The position numbers and the translations under genes are program-made. Shown here in pieces: positions 1 through 4,699 of a stretch of DNA of 6,870 nt (positions within the stretch are counted from its first letter, which is position 1; every line of letters begins with the position of its first letter). The DNA comes from JAGLCW01 sp964422555. Its GTDB lineage: Bacteria > Caldisericota > Caldisericia > UBA6126. The notes under the pieces were generated by a model. The model searched no databases and had not been told where the DNA came from. It saw only the letters and a list, made by a program, of their open reading frames with translations. The stretch lies in contig CAYRBR010000073.1 in NCBI GenBank assembly GCA_964422555.1, forward strand, positions 1-6,870, written 5' to 3'.

Positions 1-10
1 TTTATCTCTT

Positions 11-20
11 GAGAAGGGAG
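11..20 (+). promoter_or_regulatory. Ribosome-binding site of the protease gene
   Basis: The purine run GAGAAGGGAG ends 9 bases before the ATG at 30. A TTG at 9 in the same frame would place the start inside or ahead of this site and add seven charged or polar residues before a normal signal peptide. The site therefore decides for the ATG at 30. Only 29 bases lie upstream in the window, so no promoter can be assessed. Confidence 0.8.
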
Positions 21-29
21 AGTATAAGC

Positions 30-3000
30 ATGTTTAAAGGTAAATTGTTGCATGTATTGCTCGCATTTGTTTTTTTAGTAGGTGCTGTATTGATGCCTAT
101 TAATCTTGACAGCAGTTATGCTGGCGAAGGCAAAAAAGTATTGGTTTATATTGAAAGAATGGAAGCCGAAGGTTTTAAACGAGGTGGCTTCGATGTAATT
201 GAAATATATGATACTTTTTCTTTATTTAGTGTTAACGCTTCTGAGGAAGAGATTCTAAAAGTTCGTAACATTGAATATACTGAAGTACCTAACATAGACA
301 AGATCTTTTACGCCAATCATGTATTTACTTCTGATGGGGCCAAAAATATGGTTTATCCCACCGATGTACAGGCAAAAATTGGCACCCTTCCTTCTGAAGG
401 ATTATTTTTACTTCAGTTTGTCGGACCTGTAAAGCAGGAATGGAAAGACTTTGTTGTGAATCAGGGTGTAGAAATATACGGCTCTTTGCAATATTCTGCC
501 TATTTGGTTCGCACCACACAAAGTGTGGCTTCTAATCTGAAGTCATTGGAGTTTATTCGCACTATTGGACAAGTCCCTGGTTATTTAAAGGTCTCTCATG
601 AGTTAACTGGAAAAGATGCACCTTTGAACGATAGCGTTCTTGTTTCAACAACGGCCGAATTTAACTTGCAACATTTTCTTGACCAAGCTCAGGTGGGGAA
701 AGAGAATTATCTTTTCTATACTAGCTTTGGTATGGGAAGATTGCACCTTTTCGATTTTCCTCTAGCGAAATTAAACATTCTGTATGGGAACAATGCTGTT
801 ATCTCAATAGAAAAGCTACCCGAAAATACTACTAACAATGAATATGCAGCACAGGTTGTTGGAGTTCGTACTTCTGCTAATGCAAATAATTTACCCGATG
901 ACAATATTGGGGCACACCAAATTGTTGCTGTTGCAGATACCGGCTTATCCACTGGTGAAACTGACGCTTCTATGCATCCTAACTTTGGAACGAATGGTGA
1001 CAAAATTGTTGATCATTACAGCTATAACGTAGGTGGAGATCCAGAAACAGCCGATTGGAGTTGTTTTATTTCTCCTTTAGGGGCAAATACACACGGAACT
1101 CACGTTGCCGGCTCTGTTCTTGGAGACGGTGATACATCTCCTGGTAACAACTATAAGGGTATGGCTCCTGGGGCTAATTTAGTAGTCCAGAATATTGCGA
1201 TAACCACAAACTTAAGAGCTGTTTCCCCTCCAGCTTTTGATACTTTATTCGGAGATGCTTATACAAGTGGTGCTCGGATTCATACAAATTCATGGGGTGG
1301 CGGAGGAAATTATTATGGTTCTTCTGCTGCTGATATTGATAATTTCATGTGGAATAACAAAGATTTCTCCATTTTGTTTGCTATGGGGAACACTGGTCCG
1401 AACGCTGGAACAATGGGAATACAGGCTAACTCCAAGAACTGTATTTCGGTAGGTGCTTCTCAGAACAACAGCGGTGGCTTTAACCAGGATAGAATGGCAT
1501 CCTTCTCTTCCAGAGGACTGGCAGCTGATGGTAGAATTAAACCTGATGTAGTTTCTCCTGGTCAAACTATTTATTCTTCCATAACAGATGGTACAAAAAC
1601 CTCCCCCAATCATACATGGGCTTCTTATCAAGGAACCAGTATGGCTACTCCTGTTACTGCTGGCGCTTTGGCATGTATCCGAGAGTTTTTCACACACGGC
1701 ACTGTTGTTGTAGATTATCGTAATCCAAGTTCTGCACTTTTAAAAGCTGCTATGATAAATGGTTGTTATTTTGATGGCATGCAGTCTTCTTCTGGTGCCG
1801 ATTATACATCACCTGATGGAAATATCGGCTGGGGCAGAACCAATATAAAACAGTCCTTAGACCCAACCGACGGTAGAGTAAAATTTTATGACCACCCAAT
1901 GGATTTAGGTCTTATGAGTGGACAAACTCACATGATTGAATTTAACGTAGGTAGTGGAGCTCCTTTGCCATTAATGATTACACTGGCATGGACAGATGCA
2001 CCTGCCACACCTGGAGCTGATCCGGCTTTGGTTAACAATTTAGACCTTAAATTAGTTACCCCCGACGGTGAGTATTATTATGGAAACCGCTTTGATGAAA
2101 ACGGTGAATCACAGTTAAGCCCAGCTACTACTGATGCTTTAAATAATGTAGAAGTAATTCGTATTCCTGAGGCAAGCGAAGGCAACTATCGTATTGAAGT
2201 TTCCGGTGCTAACATTCAACAAGGTGTACAACCTTTTGCATTGGCCTATAGCGGAAATATTTATAGTGGTAGTGAACCAGAACCTCCTCCAGTAGAAGAA
2301 ACTCTACGATTAACAGTAAGTCCACAATATAGAGATGTTTTGCAGGGTTCCAGTACTGATTATTCAGCGAGTGTAACCTCTGTCGGTGTTAGCGGTGATG
2401 TTACTTTATCCCTAGAATTCAAACAGGGTGGAGTATTCAAGCAACCAGCTGAATTAGGCATTACTTATTCAATTACTCCTGCTACATTTTCTATTAGCTC
2501 TGGTGTAACCTTAAGTTCTCAAATTGTAATTAACGTATCCACAAATACTCCTCTTGGTCAAATTGAAGTTATTGTTCACGCAAGTACTCCTTCACATGCA
2601 GCTGATCCTGTTACTGTAATCATGAATGTTATCACAGAACCATACTTCCTTCTTGATTTTGAACCTGCAACCGTGTATGTTAGACAGAGTCAAACCGAAA
2701 GTACAATGATTAATATTACACCAATGTTTGGTTTCTCTGAAGAAGTTGTGTTTGACGATATTTACGGTTTACCTGAGAATACAACAATTTCCTTCAAACC
2801 TATGCCAACAGGTCCTAATACCCAGTACAGATCAAAAGTAACGATTGAAACTACTCTCGACACTCCAATTGGAACATATATGATTTCAATTCGAGCCAGA
2901 AATATTACAACTTCCCGAGATGTTTCCATCTATCGACAGTTTAAGCTTGTTGTTTCGAAGCGAGTAAATGTTTACAAGACAGAAGTTTACTGTAAGAGTG

Positions 3001-3695
3001 TTCCTGAAACTGTTGATGTGGGAGATGAAGTTAAATTTAGATTCCAAATGAAAAATACAGGAAACGAACCACTTATTAACAATATGTTAGTCTTCCATTT
3101 GGATCCTAACCTGGAATTTATGTTCAGTGAACCAGCTGCTAATTATTCTGATGGAAAATTGTACCTTGGAATTCGTGATTTAGCTGCCGGGGAATGTTAT
3201 CCATACGCATGTTCTAGCATTGGTTATCCTGGAGTTTCCGACAAAGATGGAGATTATATTGTTATTAAATGTAGAGTAAAAGATTCAAAAATGAATTCAG
3301 GCGGAGCTTCCTACCAGTTGCAGAATAAGGTTGAAGTAATTTCTGATCCTGCCTATAAACGAACATTCTCTATTTGTCCCGTAACAGTCCGTCCAAAACA
3401 AGCAGGGGAATATCCACTTTACTTTAAAGTTTACTTCGAAAATTTAGATTCCGATGGTGCAATTTCTGCAGGAAGTGAAGTAAAAGTTAAATTTCAGATA
3501 CAAGGTGGATCTGGTGATTATTTATACAGTTGGGACTGGTCTGATGGGAATATGATACAGGATGAAAAAATTGGTATCGATCCTATTGAATTAACTCATA
3601 CGTATAACAAAAAAGGTGTCTATAGAATCACTATCACTGCGCGAGACTCAAAAGGAAGATACAAAAAAGGGGAAGTTATACTTAGAGTAAAATGA
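30..3695 (+). CDS. Secreted KP-43-like subtilisin-family (S8) serine protease with Ig-like and PKD tail
   Basis: Predicted extracellular serine endopeptidase of 1221 residues. A Sec signal peptide covers residues 1-31, with likely cleavage after SSYA. Residues 32-285 form a prosegment with about three similar alpha/beta repeats. The catalytic domain (about 290-605) shows all key residues: Asp303 in VADTGLSTG, His355 in HGTHVAGS, oxyanion Asn454 in FAMGNTGPN and Ser537 in GTSMATP. The stretches ARIHTNSWG, FSSRG and GRIKPDV, and the following jelly-roll domain (about 615-745, with LAWTDAP and LVNNLDL), match what I remember of the Bacillus KP-43 oxidatively stable protease group. After a Pro/Glu linker come two Ig-like modules (about 759-866 and 872-977), a DUF11-like sandwich (about 981-1121) and a PKD domain (about 1128-1221; YSWDWSDG, then HTYNKKGVY). 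KP-43 itself, about 640 residues including propeptide, lacks this tail. No LPXTG, SLH or transmembrane anchor is visible. Family call very sure; natural substrate unknown. Confidence 0.95.
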   Translation: MFKGKLLHVLLAFVFLVGAVLMPINLDSSYAGEGKKVLVYIERMEAEGFKRGGFDVIEIYDTFSLFSVNASEEEILKVRNIEYTEVPNIDKIFYANHVFTSDGAKNMVYPTDVQAKIGTLPSEGLFLLQFVGPVKQEWKDFVVNQGVEIYGSLQYSAYLVRTTQSVASNLKSLEFIRTIGQVPGYLKVSHELTGKDAPLNDSVLVSTTAEFNLQHFLDQAQVGKENYLFYTSFGMGRLHLFDFPLAKLNILYGNNAVISIEKLPENTTNNEYAAQVVGVRTSANANNLPDDNIGAHQIVAVADTGLSTGETDASMHPNFGTNGDKIVDHYSYNVGGDPETADWSCFISPLGANTHGTHVAGSVLGDGDTSPGNNYKGMAPGANLVVQNIAITTNLRAVSPPAFDTLFGDAYTSGARIHTNSWGGGGNYYGSSAADIDNFMWNNKDFSILFAMGNTGPNAGTMGIQANSKNCISVGASQNNSGGFNQDRMASFSSRGLAADGRIKPDVVSPGQTIYSSITDGTKTSPNHTWASYQGTSMATPVTAGALACIREFFTHGTVVVDYRNPSSALLKAAMINGCYFDGMQSSSGADYTSPDGNIGWGRTNIKQSLDPTDGRVKFYDHPMDLGLMSGQTHMIEFNVGSGAPLPLMITLAWTDAPATPGADPALVNNLDLKLVTPDGEYYYGNRFDENGESQLSPATTDALNNVEVIRIPEASEGNYRIEVSGANIQQGVQPFALAYSGNIYSGSEPEPPPVEETLRLTVSPQYRDVLQGSSTDYSASVTSVGVSGDVTLSLEFKQGGVFKQPAELGITYSITPATFSISSGVTLSSQIVINVSTNTPLGQIEVIVHASTPSHAADPVTVIMNVITEPYFLLDFEPATVYVRQSQTESTMINITPMFGFSEEVVFDDIYGLPENTTISFKPMPTGPNTQYRSKVTIETTLDTPIGTYMISIRARNITTSRDVSIYRQFKLVVSKRVNVYKTEVYCKSVPETVDVGDEVKFRFQMKNTGNEPLINNMLVFHLDPNLEFMFSEPAANYSDGKLYLGIRDLAAGECYPYACSSIGYPGVSDKDGDYIVIKCRVKDSKMNSGGASYQLQNKVEVISDPAYKRTFSICPVTVRPKQAGEYPLYFKVYFENLDSDGAISAGSEVKVKFQIQGGSGDYLYSWDWSDGNMIQDEKIGIDPIELTHTYNKKGVYRITITARDSKGRYKKGEVILRVK

Positions 3696-3700
3696 AACCT

Positions 3701-3729
3701 TTTACACTAGATTAGTATTATAATAAAGT
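3701..3729 (+). promoter_or_regulatory. Weak sigma-A-type promoter candidate ahead of the stalk-domain gene
   Basis: TTTACA at 3701-3706 (5 of 6 to TTGACA) is followed after 17 bases by TAAAGT at 3724-3729 (4 of 6 to TATAAT). A perfect TATAAT also lies at 3719-3724 but has no -35 at the usual distance. The region is AT-rich, so such matches arise easily by chance. If real, transcription would start just before the hairpin at 3743-3774 and make that hairpin part of the 5' leader. Confidence 0.3.
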
Positions 3730-3742
3730 TAGAAAAAATATA

Positions 3743-3774
3743 CGAACCTCTGCGCAGAACGGTGCAGAGGTTCG
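3743..3774. terminator. Strong intergenic hairpin, terminator-like or 5'-leader element
   Basis: CGAACCTCTGC (3743-3753) is the exact reverse complement of GCAGAGGTTCG (3764-3774). Two further pairs (a G-U and a C-G) can extend the stem to 13 pairs around a 6-base loop. On the + strand it is not followed by a proper T run (CGTTAGTTCTTC), so it is a poor intrinsic terminator for the protease transcript. On the - strand the stem is followed by TATATTTTTTC, which fits a terminator for antisense transcription. Alternatives are a leader hairpin protecting the downstream mRNA or a processing site. The structure is certain; its role is not. Confidence 0.45.
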
Positions 3775-3786
3775 CGTTAGTTCTTC

Positions 3787-3794
3787 GAAAGGGG
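3787..3794 (+). promoter_or_regulatory. Ribosome-binding site of the stalk-domain gene
   Basis: GAAAGGGG lies 6 bases before the ATG at 3801. It decides for this start over an in-frame GTG at 3762, which falls inside the hairpin and would put 13 extra residues ahead of a good signal peptide. The context closely resembles the site of the next gene. Confidence 0.8.
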
Positions 3795-3800
3795 TGTTTT

Positions 3801-4670
3801 ATGAAGAATTTATACCGTTTTTTTGCAATATTTATGGTGACCGTTTTAAGTTGTAGTTTTATTTTATTTGCTGGTCCATCAACTGCCAGTGAAAAAGCTG
3901 TTGCTCAAACAACACATTTTAAACCAATTGCATTAAATAATTTTGATGCCGTTCAGAACAGTGTTTATTTCTTTTTTACTAATACATCAAAGAAACCTAG
4001 CAAATTGTATGCAAAACTTACTTATGAATATACTGAACATGAAAATTCCGACTGGATGATTCAGTTTTGCTATTCAAATATTTGTTTCCGTGATGAAGGT
4101 GAATCTCCAAAAACCGTCAATCCTGGTAAAAAAGAAGAAATGCATGTACAAATGACTCCATATGAAGCAGAAATTGGCGATGTTGTAAAATGTAATTTAG
4201 AAGTTTGGCCTGTAGTAGATCCTAAGAACAAAACTAAAATGGTTTTCTACGGTGTAGTAGTTGAAGAAAGCAAGGTAGAGTTGCGAATTGACAATCCAAA
4301 TGCAACATTAAATGGAAAATCTACTACTCTTGATGCAGCTCCTTTTATTATGAATGGAAGAACCATGGTTCCTTTACGTTTTATCGGGGAAGCACTTGGT
4401 GCTGAAATTGGATGGGACAATGCACAGAGAATGGTTAGTTACAAATTAGGTGATGAAGTTCTCTATTTCTGGATTGACAAAACAAAAGCTAAAGTAGTTA
4501 TTGGACCACTATTTGCCAAGGAAATACCATTAGAAGCAGCACCCGTTATAAAGAACGGTCGTTCTTTTGTTCCTGTACGTGTAGTGTCTGAGCTTTTAGG
4601 AGCTGCTGTTGGTTGGGATGGTAAAACAAGAACTGTCACGATTAATTTCCCAGCTCCCATTGAACATTAA
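3801..4670 (+). CDS. Secreted copper-amine-oxidase-N (stalk) domain protein
   Basis: A 289-residue exported protein of unknown exact role. Residues 1-29 look like a Sec signal peptide (MKNLYR, a long hydrophobic core, then PSTA with cleavage likely at Ala29). Residues about 45-157 form a predicted beta-rich domain I cannot assign. It contains Cys90 and Cys95 (C-x4-C), a VNPGKK turn and Cys131. Residues about 160-283 are a copper-amine-oxidase N-terminal domain (PF07833 type) with its two characteristic half-repeats: AAPFIMNGRTMVPLRFIGEA near 179-198 and AAPVIKNGRSFVPVRVVSEL near 246-265, each followed by LGA and GWD. Despite the name, this domain is common in Clostridia and Paenibacillus exoproteins, has no oxidase activity alone and is thought to bind or act as a structural module. 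The gene lies 29 bp upstream of the propeller gene, probably in one transcript. Family sure, function open. Confidence 0.9.
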   Translation: MKNLYRFFAIFMVTVLSCSFILFAGPSTASEKAVAQTTHFKPIALNNFDAVQNSVYFFFTNTSKKPSKLYAKLTYEYTEHENSDWMIQFCYSNICFRDEGESPKTVNPGKKEEMHVQMTPYEAEIGDVVKCNLEVWPVVDPKNKTKMVFYGVVVEESKVELRIDNPNATLNGKSTTLDAAPFIMNGRTMVPLRFIGEALGAEIGWDNAQRMVSYKLGDEVLYFWIDKTKAKVVIGPLFAKEIPLEAAPVIKNGRSFVPVRVVSELLGAAVGWDGKTRTVTINFPAPIEH

Positions 4671-4686
4671 TTGTTATTGAAATCGT

Positions 4687-4694
4687 AAAAGGGG
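4687..4694 (+). promoter_or_regulatory. Ribosome-binding site of the NHL-propeller gene
   Basis: AAAAGGGG is followed by five T and the ATG at 4700. It sits in the 29-bp gap after the stalk-domain gene. The A-run, four G and T-rich spacer repeat the arrangement upstream of 3801, which suggests similar translation initiation for the two genes. Confidence 0.75.
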
Positions 4695-4699
4695 TTTTT

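Noticed and set aside
9..29. Upstream TTG start for the protease
   Set aside because: It overlaps the Shine-Dalgarno site and only adds charged or polar residues before a normal signal peptide; the ATG at 30 has correct spacing.
1290..1697. Minus-strand open frame of 135 codons inside the protease
   Set aside because: It is antisense to the conserved catalytic domain, has no ribosome-binding site noted and no recognisable protein features; a shadow frame.
3762..3800. Upstream GTG start for the stalk-domain protein
   Set aside because: It lies inside the hairpin, has no ribosome-binding site, and would extend a signal peptide that is already complete from 3801.
3840..3860. Possible lipobox (VLSC, Cys18) in the stalk-domain protein
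   Set aside because: The hydrophobic core continues past the cysteine and a better signal peptidase I site (PSTA) follows, so a lipoprotein is less likely.
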